Shown here: positions 9,677-19,700 of the stretch, one piece after another
How the letters are laid out: each line of letters starts with the position of its first letter
How positions within the stretch are numbered: position 1 is the stretch's first letter
Source: Calothrix sp. PCC 7716
GTDB taxonomy: Bacteria > Cyanobacteriota > Cyanobacteriia > Cyanobacteriales > Nostocaceae
Reading direction: 5' to 3'
Length of the DNA: 64,000 nt
Assembly (NCBI RefSeq): GCF_019977735.1
Contig: NZ_AP025018.1
Location: 5,770,580 to 5,834,579 of the forward strand
Translations under genes and position numbers: made by a program
The notes under the pieces: generated by a model
What the model was told of the DNA's origin: nothing
The model's input: only the letters and a program-made list of their open reading frames with translations
The model's database searches: none

Positions 9677-10282
9677 ATGCAGTCACCCGATATGGAAAGC
9701 GAAAGCAATCATAATTTTATCGATACAGTCCAGCTTGGCTCGATTCATAATCATAGCAAACCTGGATTTAATAACCAAAATATCAATGAAGGCAATAGTT
9801 TAGACAAAGTTCGAGATATCTTATTTGGCAACCAAATGCGGGAAGTTGAAAAGAAGCTTGCCCGTTTGGAAGAACGTTTGTTAAAAGAGTGCGCTAGTTT
9901 ACGCGAAGATTCTAGAAAGCGTTTGGATAGTATTGAAAATTACATCAAGCAAGAAGTCGAATCGTTGTCGCAACGTATTGTCAACGAGCAAAGCACACGC
10001 GATGAAGGACTACGAGTACTTGTAGAGGATAACAAGAAGATTATTACAGCCTTAGAAAAAAAACTAACTCAACTCGACGACAATATTAATCATACTCAGC
10101 GTGACTTACGCGACCAGATACTTAACCAATCTAAAAATTTACAAAATGACATATTACAAAAATATGAAGAATTATTAGCAGTTTTACAGCGTGAGTCGCA
10201 AGATTTACGTTATGCAAAAACAGACCGTTCGACTTTAGCCAACTTATTAAGCGAAATGGCAATTCGACTGAATTCTCAGTAA
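9677..10282 (+). CDS. Coiled-coil protein, first gene of the OmpA/GTPase/kinase locus
   Basis: A 201-residue soluble protein with no signal peptide or membrane helix. The first 55 residues are polar and rich in Asn and Ser. From about residue 55 to 200 it is highly charged with repeated Leu/Ile at heptad spacing (for example REVEKKLARLEERLLKECAS), which predicts a long coiled coil. AAAGGAATT precedes the start. An isolated terminator sits upstream, so this gene probably starts a new transcript that continues into the OmpA-like, GTPase, PAS-like and kinase genes. I do not recognise a named family. A scaffold or tether role for the GTPase or kinase is inference from position only. Confidence 0.7.
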   Translation: MQSPDMESESNHNFIDTVQLGSIHNHSKPGFNNQNINEGNSLDKVRDILFGNQMREVEKKLARLEERLLKECASLREDSRKRLDSIENYIKQEVESLSQRIVNEQSTRDEGLRVLVEDNKKIITALEKKLTQLDDNINHTQRDLRDQILNQSKNLQNDILQKYEELLAVLQRESQDLRYAKTDRSTLANLLSEMAIRLNSQ

Positions 10283-10418
10283 AATTGAGCGGTAATTTGC
10301 AAAATTACTGTCGAAGTAACCCATAATACTAGATTGGTGTGAGAGGATCAGCTTCATCATAACTTGTGAATGATTATCTTACACACTATGTATTGGAATA
10401 ATTGGGGGAATTGAATTA

Positions 10419-12179
10419 ATGAATGAGCATTTAACGAATGGTTCGAGTCAACTGCCGAATTCGCATGAAAATTATCAAAAAAGCGTTTCCGAGCTAGAAG
10501 AACTCCGCAGTTTACTGTTAGGAATTGAGACTTCTAAGCTTAACCATATATATGAACGTATAGACGAAATCGAAGTTAAACCCGAAGATATTAGTAAAGC
10601 TCTACCGCAAGCAGTAATATTACGAACAATGCAAGACAAGCAGCTAAGTGAAGCATTTGTTCCTACTATTGAGCAAGCGATTGAATCTTCCATAAGAAAA
10701 GACTTTAATGTTCTTTCTAACACGATTTTTCCGATTATAGCACCTGCAACTCGTCGTGCGATTTCAAGCGCTCTTGGTGAGATGATTCAATCATTAAATC
10801 AAACACTTGAACACAGTTTATCACCTCAAAGTTTTAAATGGCGCCTGGAAGCAAGACAAACAGGTAAATCGTTTGCTGAAATTGTATTGCTGCGTACCTT
10901 AATTTATCGTGTAGAGCAGGTTTTTTTAATTCATAAAGAAACAGGATTATTATTACAGCATATTGTTGCACCCCAAGTAGCAATGCAAGACCCAGATTTG
11001 GTATCGGCAATGCTAACGGCAATTCAAGATTTTGTCAAAGACTCATTTCATGTTCAAAAAGATGAGATGCTGCGAACCTTACAGTTTGGAGAACTAACAA
11101 TTTGGATTGAAGAGGGACCCTTCGCTGTATTAGCAGGTATTATACGAGGAAACGCACCTCAAGAGTTAAGATTAAGTTTTAAAAATTCAGTCGAAAAAAT
11201 TCATCTACGACTCGACCGTCAACTTAATTCCTTTACTGGGGAAACAGAAGTATTTTCTGAAGCTGTTCCGTATCTAGAAGATTGTCTTGAAGCTCGTTAC
11301 CAAATACCTGCTCAGAAAAATTATAGTTATGCATATGCTTTAGCTGGCTTAATAACTTTGGTTGTAGGTGCTTGGGGATTTTTTACTATTCGTGACCAGT
11401 ACAGATGGGATGCAGTAGTAGAAAATTTATCAGCACAACCAGGAATTGCCATTACAAAAGCCGAACATCGTAACGGCAGGTATATTATTAATGGAATGCG
11501 TGACCCTTTAGCAGTTGACCCAAATAAAATTTTGCGGAAATATCATATTAACGGTAAATTTGTAAATAGTAAATGGATACCTTTTGTGTCTTTGGAACCA
11601 GAATTTGTTGTTAAGCGCGCGCAACAACTACTCAAACCTCCAAAAAGTGTATCATTAAGTTTTGATAACGAAACAGGAACTTTAACTGCAACAGGTTCGG
11701 CGCCAAAAAAATGGATATTAGAGACGCAGAGAACGTGGCGTTTTATTCCAGGAGTAATTCAATATCAAGAAAATAACCTTGTTGATTTGAGCCTTGAGAA
11801 GCTTAACACATATCGAAAACAACTCGAAGAAAGAGTATTGTTGTTTGAAAATGGTTCAACAGACTTACTTCCTTCAGAAACTTCAGAGTTACCAAAACTT
11901 GCTACAGAAGTAAAGAAATTATTAGAAGTTGCAGATTCTTTTGGTAAAGATGTGAAAATTCAAATTATTGGACATACTAGCATAACTGGAGGTGAAGAAC
12001 AAAATAAACAACTTAGTCAACAACGCGCGTCGAAAGTACAAGATTTTTTAGTATCGCAAGGAATAAATAAAGCGAATTTAAAAATTATTGGTGTTGGTTC
12101 AACTGAATCAAAAAATAAACAAGACATGACACGTGCGCGCAGAATTAGCTTGAAAATATTCATAGAGAATTTGAAATAA
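10419..12179 (+). CDS. Membrane protein with OmpA-like peptidoglycan-binding C-terminus
   Basis: 586 residues in three parts. About 300 N-terminal residues come before the only membrane helix (YALAGLITLVVGAWGFFTI, about 303-322) and so should be cytoplasmic. A middle periplasmic region follows. The C-terminal 110 residues are an OmpA-like domain with IQIIGHTS and LSQQRASKVQDFLVSQGI, the signature region for binding diaminopimelate in peptidoglycan. The cytoplasmic part includes VEQVFLIHKETGLLLQHI and ELTIWIEEGPFAVLAGIIRG, which read like a longin/roadblock-type sensor fold; that is an inference. The neighbouring small GTPase makes a GTPase-binding role attractive. The combination would tie a cytoplasmic switch to the cell wall. 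Confidence 0.78.
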   Translation: MNEHLTNGSSQLPNSHENYQKSVSELEELRSLLLGIETSKLNHIYERIDEIEVKPEDISKALPQAVILRTMQDKQLSEAFVPTIEQAIESSIRKDFNVLSNTIFPIIAPATRRAISSALGEMIQSLNQTLEHSLSPQSFKWRLEARQTGKSFAEIVLLRTLIYRVEQVFLIHKETGLLLQHIVAPQVAMQDPDLVSAMLTAIQDFVKDSFHVQKDEMLRTLQFGELTIWIEEGPFAVLAGIIRGNAPQELRLSFKNSVEKIHLRLDRQLNSFTGETEVFSEAVPYLEDCLEARYQIPAQKNYSYAYALAGLITLVVGAWGFFTIRDQYRWDAVVENLSAQPGIAITKAEHRNGRYIINGMRDPLAVDPNKILRKYHINGKFVNSKWIPFVSLEPEFVVKRAQQLLKPPKSVSLSFDNETGTLTATGSAPKKWILETQRTWRFIPGVIQYQENNLVDLSLEKLNTYRKQLEERVLLFENGSTDLLPSETSELPKLATEVKKLLEVADSFGKDVKIQIIGHTSITGGEEQNKQLSQQRASKVQDFLVSQGINKANLKIIGVGSTESKNKQDMTRARRISLKIFIENLK

Positions 12180-12214
12180 CAATTAACGGTCGGTACAGGG
12201 TTTATTACTTTTAT

Positions 12215-12712
12215 ATGCTTCAAAAAAAAGTTTGTATGGTCGGTTCGTTTGCAACCGGAAAAACGAGTTTAATTGCACGATTTGTTCATAGTATTTTTTC
12301 AGAAAAATATCAAACTACCGTTGGCGTAAAAATTGATAAAAAAACAGTTAATTATAATGATAAAGAGTTAAATTTAATTTTATGGGATTTATATGGTGAA
12401 GATGAATTTCAAAAAGTACGTATGTCTTACTTACGTGGTTCATCAGCTTACTTGCTAGTAGTTGATGGCACTCGACGTAGTACTTTAGAGAAAGCCTTTA
12501 ATCTACAAGTTAAAGTCGAAGAAACAATTGGTAAAGTTCCGTTTGTACTCGTTATGAATAAATCTGATTTGAGCGATGAATGGGAAATTGATATAGATGA
12601 AATAAATGACTTGACGCAAAGAGGATGGAATATAGTAAAAACCAGCGCAAAAACTGGTCGAGGAGTAGAAGAAGTTTTTCAAACTATCACTAAGAAAATG
12701 CTGGAGGAATAA
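12215..12712 (+). CDS. Ras/Rab-like small GTPase
   Basis: 165 residues, the length of a minimal Ras-fold domain. The P-loop GSFATGKT is at 10-17, switch I threonine in TTVGV near 34-38, DxxG as DLYG at 58-61, NKSD at 115-118 and TSAKTG at 143-148. All guanine-binding motifs are therefore present. The position equivalent to the catalytic Gln of Ras is Glu62, which suggests slow intrinsic hydrolysis and need of a partner. No C-terminal cysteine for lipid attachment is present. The stop codon directly abuts the ATG of the next gene, so translation is probably coupled. It resembles prokaryotic Rab-like GTPases more than MglA, but no alignment was run. Confidence 0.88.
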   Translation: MLQKKVCMVGSFATGKTSLIARFVHSIFSEKYQTTVGVKIDKKTVNYNDKELNLILWDLYGEDEFQKVRMSYLRGSSAYLLVVDGTRRSTLEKAFNLQVKVEETIGKVPFVLVMNKSDLSDEWEIDIDEINDLTQRGWNIVKTSAKTGRGVEEVFQTITKKMLEE

Positions 12713-13114
12713 ATGTTAGAACTTCCTACTCCCGTAATTTCTTACTTGATTGCTCTTTTACTCGAAAATCGTTCACTTGCTTACCTACTAGTCCAAAAAG
12801 ATGGTGCATTGTCAGCGTGGGGAGGTAAATTAGCAGCTTACGGAGTCGGTAATTTACAAAAAGGACGCAATATTGGACAGCAAGTTTTCTTCTTAGAAGG
12901 TCTTTTACCGTTGGATGATGTGAGTTTATTCCTCCCTCGTTTAAAAACTGAAGAAGGTATTTGTGCTGATGTTCATATATTTTCAAGCGAAGAAGGTGAC
13001 TGGGTATTACTTTTAGATGCAACAGTCGATGAAATGCAACTATCGCTGATTCAGCAACACGCGAATGAATTATCGCTATCGCAAGAAAAAATCAGTCGAG
13101 TTCTCAATCAATAA
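12713..13114 (+). CDS. Small PAS-like protein encoded next to the GTPase
   Basis: 133 residues, soluble. The pattern of a buried strand (YLLVQKDGALSAWGG), a loop with GxxxGQQVFFLEGLLPLD, and two closing strands (CADVHIFSSEEGDWVLLLDA) followed by a helix resembles a PAS domain. The last segment (WVLLLDATVDEMQLSLIQQH) is similar in layout to the end of the N-terminal domain of the kinase encoded next (KKVLLIELQDGDYQEKLLII). Zero bases separate it from the GTPase stop. It could be a sensor or effector of the GTPase; the family is not recognised by name. Confidence 0.65.
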   Translation: MLELPTPVISYLIALLLENRSLAYLLVQKDGALSAWGGKLAAYGVGNLQKGRNIGQQVFFLEGLLPLDDVSLFLPRLKTEEGICADVHIFSSEEGDWVLLLDATVDEMQLSLIQQHANELSLSQEKISRVLNQ

Positions 13115-13140
13115 TTTATAAAAAACACCATGTTATTACT

Positions 13141-14265
13141 ATGAGTAACTCCCTTACCGCAGATTTGTTTGCTGTGTTAGACATTTTGGTTTTAGAGCGG
13201 ATAGAACCCGGTTCATTTAAAATAATAGGAACCGTTCCCAATTGGATAAGGTTCTTTTGCCGTAGTAATCTTGAATCGGGAATGGTATTATTAATACCTG
13301 AACAAGAATTTCCATTTTTAGAAAACTTTTTAATTGATGCCGAAGAATTTTGGCGTGAAGGAAATGCTACTAAGCTTGATTCGGGTGCATGGGCAGAATA
13401 CGACATAAGAGGTAGAGAACAATATTTTGAAGCTTCGGCAATTTGTGTTGGAGATAAAAAAGTTTTGTTAATAGAATTACAAGATGGAGATTATCAAGAA
13501 AAACTATTAATCATCCAAAAAGCGCGCGAAAATAAATTGACTTACGAACATTTAGTCAAAGAAAATCAAAAAAAAGAAATTTTAATTCATTGTATTATTC
13601 ATGATATTGCTGGGCAATTAAGCGGTATAAATTGTTGTTTAGCTCTGTTAGAATTTGAAAATTTAACAACTAAAGGAAAAGAACGTTTACAAATAGGTCG
13701 CAGACAATCAATTAAACAAGAAATGTTAATTAGAGAGGTTTTAGATGCATTTTCCGCTGATGTACAATCGCTTGAGTCTTTTAATGTCGATATCGAAAAC
13801 GCCCCTAATATTTTGAGTGTTGCTCAAGAAGTTATACAATTTTTAACTCCTACTTATACTTTAAACAGAATTAAGCTACTGTTAAACATTCAGGGAGGCG
13901 CCGATGTTAATATGACAGTTGATTGGAGAGTGGTGGGTGATAAATCACGTTTAGAAAGGGTAATATCAAATTTAGTAGAAAATGCATTCCGCCATAGCCC
14001 AAGAGAATCAACGGTAGTAATTAATTTAAGGCAAGATGGTGATTTTATTTTTGCCGCTGTAGATGATGAGGGAAGTGGTGTAAGTCCGAATGCAGTAGCA
14101 AACTTATTTCAAAAATTCTCTCAAGGAAGTAAACCAGGAAGAATAGGGTTAGGACTTTACTTTTGTAGAATTACCATTGAACGCTGGGGTGGTGAGATAG
14201 CTTACTCTCCACGTCCTGAAGGTGGTTCGCGGTTTTGGTTTCGTCTACCCAAACCAAGACGCTGA
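13141..14265 (+). CDS. Histidine kinase with PAS-like N-terminal domain
   Basis: 374 residues without membrane helices. Residues 1-130 form a PAS-like sensor. The H-box is IIHDIAGQLSG with His154 as the likely phosphoacceptor. The HATPase domain has the N-box NLVENAFRHS at 277-286, G1 as DDEGSG at 308-313, the F-box LFQKFSQG and G2 as GRIGLGL at 333-339. It looks catalytically complete. No response regulator gene is adjacent, so the phosphotransfer partner is unknown. It starts 26 bp after the PAS-like gene and closes the five-gene same-strand cluster. Input from the GTPase or envelope protein is inference from linkage. Confidence 0.88.
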   Translation: MSNSLTADLFAVLDILVLERIEPGSFKIIGTVPNWIRFFCRSNLESGMVLLIPEQEFPFLENFLIDAEEFWREGNATKLDSGAWAEYDIRGREQYFEASAICVGDKKVLLIELQDGDYQEKLLIIQKARENKLTYEHLVKENQKKEILIHCIIHDIAGQLSGINCCLALLEFENLTTKGKERLQIGRRQSIKQEMLIREVLDAFSADVQSLESFNVDIENAPNILSVAQEVIQFLTPTYTLNRIKLLLNIQGGADVNMTVDWRVVGDKSRLERVISNLVENAFRHSPRESTVVINLRQDGDFIFAAVDDEGSGVSPNAVANLFQKFSQGSKPGRIGLGLYFCRITIERWGGEIAYSPRPEGGSRFWFRLPKPRR

Positions 14266-14267
14266 GT

Positions 14268-14338
14268 TATTTAGAAACCAGGTTTCTACGCAAAATTGTT
14301 ATTGTTATTACAATATCTCAGCAAGAAACCTGGTTTCT
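14268..14338. repeat. Paired AGAAACC(A/T)GGTTTCT palindromes
   Basis: Two short palindromes about 40 bp apart (TAGAAACCAGGTTTCTA and AAGAAACCTGGTTTCTC). The same family appears at 52480-52546. They lie between the kinase and the permease gene and could act as a hairpin terminator. Confidence 0.6.
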
Positions 14339-14346
14339 CGTATATT

Positions 14347-15255
14347 ATGTCAAGTCTCATTGAACTATACGCAAAGTTACTCGGTTTAGCACTTATTGGT
14401 TTTATCCTAGGACGGACGCTTCCTGCAACGGTTCCTGTGCGTTTGGGTAAACTACTGTTTTGGGTAGGAGTACCCACAAGCATTATAGCTTTTTTGCGAA
14501 AAACCGATTTATCAGGACAAATCTGGATTGCACCTGCAATTGCATTTACCGCAATTTTTTTCGGCGCCTTACTTTGTTGGTTAGCGATACGTATCAAAAA
14601 GTCTTCACTGCAAAAACCGACCCAAGGAAGTTTGCTACTAGCTTCAATGGTTGGTAATACTGGATACCTTGGCTACCCGGTTATATTATCACTAGTTGGT
14701 ACACAATACTTTGCCTGGGCACTTTTTTATGATTTGCTTGGTACTACTATAGGCGCCTATGGTTTAGGTGTAGCATTAGCGGCACAATATGGGGGAAATG
14801 TAAACAACTACTCGAATGTCATAAAAGCAATTATCATCAACCCTGCTTTGTGGAGCTTTGCAGCAGGTTTACTTATACGCCAAATTACATTACCAACACT
14901 AGTAGTATCATGCTTAGATGTTGTCGCGTGGAGTTCAATAGCCGCTTCTTTGATACTAATAGGGATGCGACTAAGCAAACTCACCTCGTGGGGTAGCTTG
15001 AAATTGGCAAGCATCAGCCTGACAATAAAAATGATTATAGTTCCTCTGATATTGGGTATAAGCTTGTCTAGTTTTGGATTAACAGGAAAAACAGCTCAAG
15101 TCTTAGTATTACAAATGGCAATGCCTCCAGCCTTTGCGACTTTAGTACTCGCCGAAACATTTAATTTAGATAGAGAGCTTGCAGTGACTACCTTAGCGGT
15201 TGGCTCCATGATATTACTGATAACCCTACCTTTATGGTTGTGGTTTTTTCGATAG
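14347..15255 (+). CDS. AEC-family permease (auxin efflux carrier type)
   Basis: 302 residues made almost entirely of hydrophobic helices, about ten in two groups, as in the AEC/membrane transport protein family. Recognisable features are the first helix LYAKLLGLALIGFILGRTLP, the motif MVGNTGYLGYPVILSLVG in the first half, and LQMAMPPAFATLVLAETFNL with the conserved Met-Pro-Pro near the end. The substrate is not deducible; characterised bacterial members move organic acids. I use the ATG at 14347; an in-frame TTG at 14296 would place 17 residues of repeat-derived sequence at the N-terminus. Confidence 0.82.
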   Translation: MSSLIELYAKLLGLALIGFILGRTLPATVPVRLGKLLFWVGVPTSIIAFLRKTDLSGQIWIAPAIAFTAIFFGALLCWLAIRIKKSSLQKPTQGSLLLASMVGNTGYLGYPVILSLVGTQYFAWALFYDLLGTTIGAYGLGVALAAQYGGNVNNYSNVIKAIIINPALWSFAAGLLIRQITLPTLVVSCLDVVAWSSIAASLILIGMRLSKLTSWGSLKLASISLTIKMIIVPLILGISLSSFGLTGKTAQVLVLQMAMPPAFATLVLAETFNLDRELAVTTLAVGSMILLITLPLWLWFFR

Positions 15256-15387
15256 CGAAAGTGATAATTAGCTGCTATGATTGTTAACTTGTGACAGTGT
15301 TAGAGCGTGCAGTCCTTAACCGCAAAGCTATAGGCGCCATCACAACAATTGACCTTGTAGTAATTTTATGTTTGTAGGAACATCGAA

Positions 15388-15951
15388 ATGGAAGATTCGC
15401 GTTATGAAATTGGCGGCTGTACCGTGAACGAAGTCAAAGTTGACGGTCTTGATACCAACTTCACCAACGAGTTAGGTAATAGTAGTACACTCTCAACTGC
15501 CGAAGCAATAAGCAGTTTAGAATCTCAGGCAGCACTCGCCGATTTTAGCAATTTTACTCCGCAAGACCCAGAGGTGCCCGTTGGAGTACACTGCATTTTA
15601 GAACTATATGGCTGCCCACCAAACTTACTCAACGATATTGAGTTCATCAGAAATACTTTAGAGGAAGCAGCTACAACTGCACGCTCAACCTTACTCGATA
15701 AAATAGCACACCAGTTCCATCCTCAAGGAGTAACTGCGCTAGCGCTATTAGCCGAGTCTCATATTTCGATTCATACTTGGCCCGAGAATGGATATTTGGC
15801 GGCAGATGTATTTACGTGTGGTGAACATGCCAAACCAGTAGAAGCTTGCGAATATATTGCACAAGCATTTAAATCTGGTAAGCACATATTGATGAAACTT
15901 CCACGCGGAAGATTTTCACCAACTGTTCAACCACATATCGAAGTCGTATAA
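15388..15951 (+). CDS. speD: S-adenosylmethionine decarboxylase proenzyme
   Basis: 187 residues. AdoMet decarboxylase supplies decarboxylated AdoMet for spermidine and related polyamines. The self-cleavage site is ESHIS with Glu123-Ser124, and Ser124 becomes the pyruvoyl group of the alpha chain. His129 in IHTWPENGY and Cys144 in VFTCGEH match the processing and proton-donor residues of class 1B enzymes. Bacterial class 1B proteins are usually 115-130 residues. This one has about 60 extra polar N-terminal residues before the fold begins near VPVGVHCILELYG. An ATG at that point is not available, so the extension seems real. No speE is next to it in the window. Confidence 0.92.
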   Translation: MEDSRYEIGGCTVNEVKVDGLDTNFTNELGNSSTLSTAEAISSLESQAALADFSNFTPQDPEVPVGVHCILELYGCPPNLLNDIEFIRNTLEEAATTARSTLLDKIAHQFHPQGVTALALLAESHISIHTWPENGYLAADVFTCGEHAKPVEACEYIAQAFKSGKHILMKLPRGRFSPTVQPHIEVV

Positions 15952-16767
15952 CACTTCCTCGTACAACTGAATAAGTTTTGATCTTGTATCCTTGTGTTGC
16001 AAGCACAGTAAACAAATTGTTAAATGTAGAGACCGTACATGTACGGTCTCTGACAAAATTTAAAATTTTAAATCAAATTTTTAAAATTTTAACTCTTTAT
16101 GCGAAATTCCCCACCCTCAACGCAGTAGGGTGGGGATGGATAGCATGTAAAAAAGTAGGGAACAAGACCTACTTTTTTACTCTCAAGAACCTGATTGCCA
16201 ACAGAATGTATTGTTTCACCGTTTCGCTCCGGGGCACCTCCACAAGAAACAATACACTTTGAATCGTGCCAAAGTTTAGCTTTACCCCAATAATACTTAT
16301 CAATTGTAGATTTATATCTTTCTCTAAATATTTAGAACCTCTACGAAGACTCCTTTAGCGGAATATTAAGTTTGTTATTAGTGTAGCCGTATTGATGAGT
16401 ATAAAATAGTACTTCTTAATACATTTAAGTAATATATTTTTATTAATTTATAGAGACAAATAATCTGTAAGGTGGGCATTGCCCATCCTACGTGATATCC
16501 TTATCCTGTTTGTATCCGCCGTATCACTTTTTCACGGTTTGCTAATGGTATATGTATATTGCGAGCAATGAATTAGCTCAAATAGCAGTTTTAAGTTAAG
16601 CGATAATTTGTTGAGATTGGTGAAACTAATAAACTAATAAATTTAGTTATTAGTTATTTTTTTCTGTGATTTTTGTTTAGAGAGAATGAAGTTAACGTTG
16701 CTAGTAAACCTAAATTTTTTTAGGTAAATTGCTAGTTTTTTACTGTTCATTACTATTGCAATATTTT
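15952..16767. other. Intergenic region with several hairpins, no gene
   Basis: The stretch contains a palindrome at 16026-16051 (GTAGAGACC family), a strong hairpin at 16147-16180, an inverted pair TGTATTGTTTC/GAAACAATACA at 16207-16217 and 16246-16256, and a GGTGGGCATTGCCCATCC palindrome near 16472. A 94-codon TTG-start frame over it (15978-16262) encodes only these repeats and is rejected. Confidence 0.6.
16147..16180. terminator. Strong bidirectional hairpin terminator
   Basis: GTAAAAAAGTAGG (16147-16159) is perfectly complementary to CCTACTTTTTTAC (16168-16180), with an 8-base loop. The T-rich 3' arm suits termination of the speD transcript. Confidence 0.65.
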
Positions 16768-19700
16768 ATGTCAGGAAATCATGTCATTTTTTTCCACCCA
16801 GATGGTGGATCTCCCTCTTTATATAGTGCGTTGCGTGCTTTGGAAGTTGGTCCTGACAATCGCTTGAATTGGGATAGAATGTCCAATTCCGGTACATATC
16901 TTGGACATATGCAAGACCAGTTAACAGGCACTTCTAACGGTGGCGCCGTTACCCATGCAACTGGTGTCAAGGTATACGCTGAGTCTTACGGTTTAAATGC
17001 TGATGGTAGTCGTATTACCTCACTTTCGAGGCAGGTTGGTAAAACTATTGTTGAAGAAGCAATAGACGCAAAGAAATTTACAGCTTTAATTAACTCTGGT
17101 TTTATTGCTGAACCTGGTACAGGAGCATTTATTGCCGAAGTTGGCGCCCCTACAACTGGAACTTTTCCTCGTCAAAACTTGGCAGAAATCACTAGACAAA
17201 TGATTGAGTCTGGTGCTGATGTCATTATGGGTGGTGGCGAATTACATATGCTGCCAGCTGGTACAACAGGTCGCTATGTAACAGCAGAAATTGATGCAGC
17301 GAATGACCCAAGTAAATTAACGGGTTCAGCAGCAGTTGTAGCTAGAGCAGCTAGACCGACTCAGAATTTAATCGAGTTGGCGAGAAGCAAGGGTTATACG
17401 ATTGTTTACAATAAAGACGAACTAAATGCTCTTTTTAACGCCAATCGTCCCGGTGGTGTACCACAGAAAGTTTTAGGTGTATTTGCTGCAATTCATACCT
17501 TTAATGACCGCTCTGAAGAAGTTCTCGGCTTAAATACTTCCAACCCCACACCGTTGTATCTTTCTTCGGCGCCTACTGTCGCAGAAATGCTACAAGCAAC
17601 GACTAAAATTTTAGAGAAACACCCTAACTTTAAAAATGGTTCCATGATTGTCATGGAAGAAGAAGGGGTAGATAATTTTGGTAATATCAACAATGCTGCC
17701 GGGATGTTGGAAGCAGCACGCCGTACAGATGCAGCGTTTGGCGTGGCGATGGATTTTATTAATAGGAATCCTAACACCTTATTAGTTACCGCAGCAGATA
17801 GCGATGGTGGTGGTTTCCAATTTGTTGATGTTAATGGCGTTCCTTTGACAGACCCCGTAACAAATGTCGCTGCTAACCCAACTGCTGCGGGTACTGGTAC
17901 AACTAGCGGCGCCGTCCAAATTCCTACCGATGGAATTAGAGGTCAAAATACTCCTCCTTTTATTAGTAAGCCAGATGCAAATGGTAATACCTTTGGTTTT
18001 CGAGTAGTTTGGGCTGGTCAACCAGATTTTGCTGGAGCAATTGTTGCTAAAGCGCATGGTTTAAATTCGTCGAAGCTACCAGAAACAGTAGATAACACCG
18101 ATATCTACCGTTTAATGTACGAAACCCTATTCCCAGAAAAGGGTACATTACCAGCTGCTCCAACAGCTAATACTGTACGTCAGAAAGCACCTGCTGCTAC
18201 TAAAAGCACAGGGAACGTAATTTTTCTCCATCCTGATGGCGCCGGTCATACAATTTGGAATGCCGCGCGGATGCTACTCAGAGGCGCCGATGGTAGATTG
18301 AATTGGGACATGATGTCCAATTCAGGTGTATACGACGGTAACTTAGCTGACAATCTCACTGGTAGTTCAGATGGTAGCGCTGTTACCCACGCAATGGGTG
18401 TTAAAGCTTGGGACGATTCTTACGGTTTTCAGCCTGATGGTACAACCCAATACACCTCATTATCAGGTAAAGTCGGTACAACGATTTTAGAAGAAGCCAG
18501 AGATGCAGGTAAAACAGTTGCGATTATTAACTCCGGTCATATCGCAGAACCAGGTTCTGGGGCATTTTTAGCTTCTGCTCCTAATCGTGGTGATTTTGCC
18601 AGAATTACTGAAGAAATTATCCGTGCTGGTACAGACCCTAATGCGCGCGTTGTTATCCTTGGTGGTGGCGAAACGTACATGCTGCCTAGAGGACAAAACG
18701 TTACTAACAACGCTAACGCCCGTCACACAACAGCAGCAATTGATACAGCAATTACAAATACTGCGGTTCGTCCAACAACAGATTTAATTGCTTTAGCTAA
18801 AAGTTTGGGTTTCTCAGTAGTTTACACATTAGCAGAGTTGCAAGCACTGCCAGCTAGCACAAGAAAAGTTTTAGGTGTATTTGCTGCGACTAATACCTAC
18901 GATGACCGTCGAGAAGAGCAATTAAATTTAAATACTGCGAATCCTTTACCTTTGTATCGTTCTGATACTGGTATTGGTAATACCACTCCATCAACTGCCG
19001 TAGTACCCCCAACTATTGGGCAAATGATGCAGCAAGCGTTGCGCTTTGCAGCTACTAACCCCAATGGTTTTGCAATGGTAGCAGAAGAAGAAGGTACTGA
19101 TAACTTTGCTAATGCTAATAATGCTCCTGGTACTTTAGAAGCCGCGCGTCGAGCAGATGAAGCGTTAGGTGTGGCAATGGACTTTATCCAAAACACCGAC
19201 CCCAACACCCTACTCCTTACCACAGCAGATAGCGAAGCAGGCGGTTTACAAGTTTATCAACCAACACCTTTTGCTCGCGCTTACAACAGTACAGAACCTA
19301 CGGCGCCTACTATCCCCGTTAACCCTGGTGCTACGGGTACAACTACTACTCAAAACATTCTAGATGGTAGTACTGGAAGTACTCCTAGAACTGCTACAAC
19401 TGGTCAAGATTGGGATGCATTTACAGCTGCTAAACCTATTCTTGCTGACCCACAACAAAGAGCGCAAAATTTTGGTATTGCTTGGGCAGGGACTCCTGAC
19501 TTTGCTGGTTCCATCCATGTAAAAGCACATGGTATGAATGCTGACAAGCTACCACAAACGGTAGATAACACCGAAATTTACCGAATGATGTATCAAACTT
19601 TGTTTGGTAAAACTCCAGAAGAAACAGCAGGTGTTAACCCTAGAGCATATCTGGGTAATGCTGCAACCGCAAGAAATGCAATTGCTTTCCCCGATTTGCT

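Noticed and set aside
14296-14346. TTG start for the AEC permease
   Set aside because: The added residues come from an AGAAACCTGGTTTCT repeat; ATG 14347 is followed at once by the conserved first helix.
15978-16262. 94-codon frame with TTG start
   Set aside because: It encodes only palindromic repeats and a terminator hairpin, without a ribosome site.
16729-16767. TTG start for the double phosphatase
   Set aside because: The added 13 residues have no ribosome site; the conserved fold starts just after the ATG at 16768. A hydrophobic stretch in it is too short for a signal peptide.
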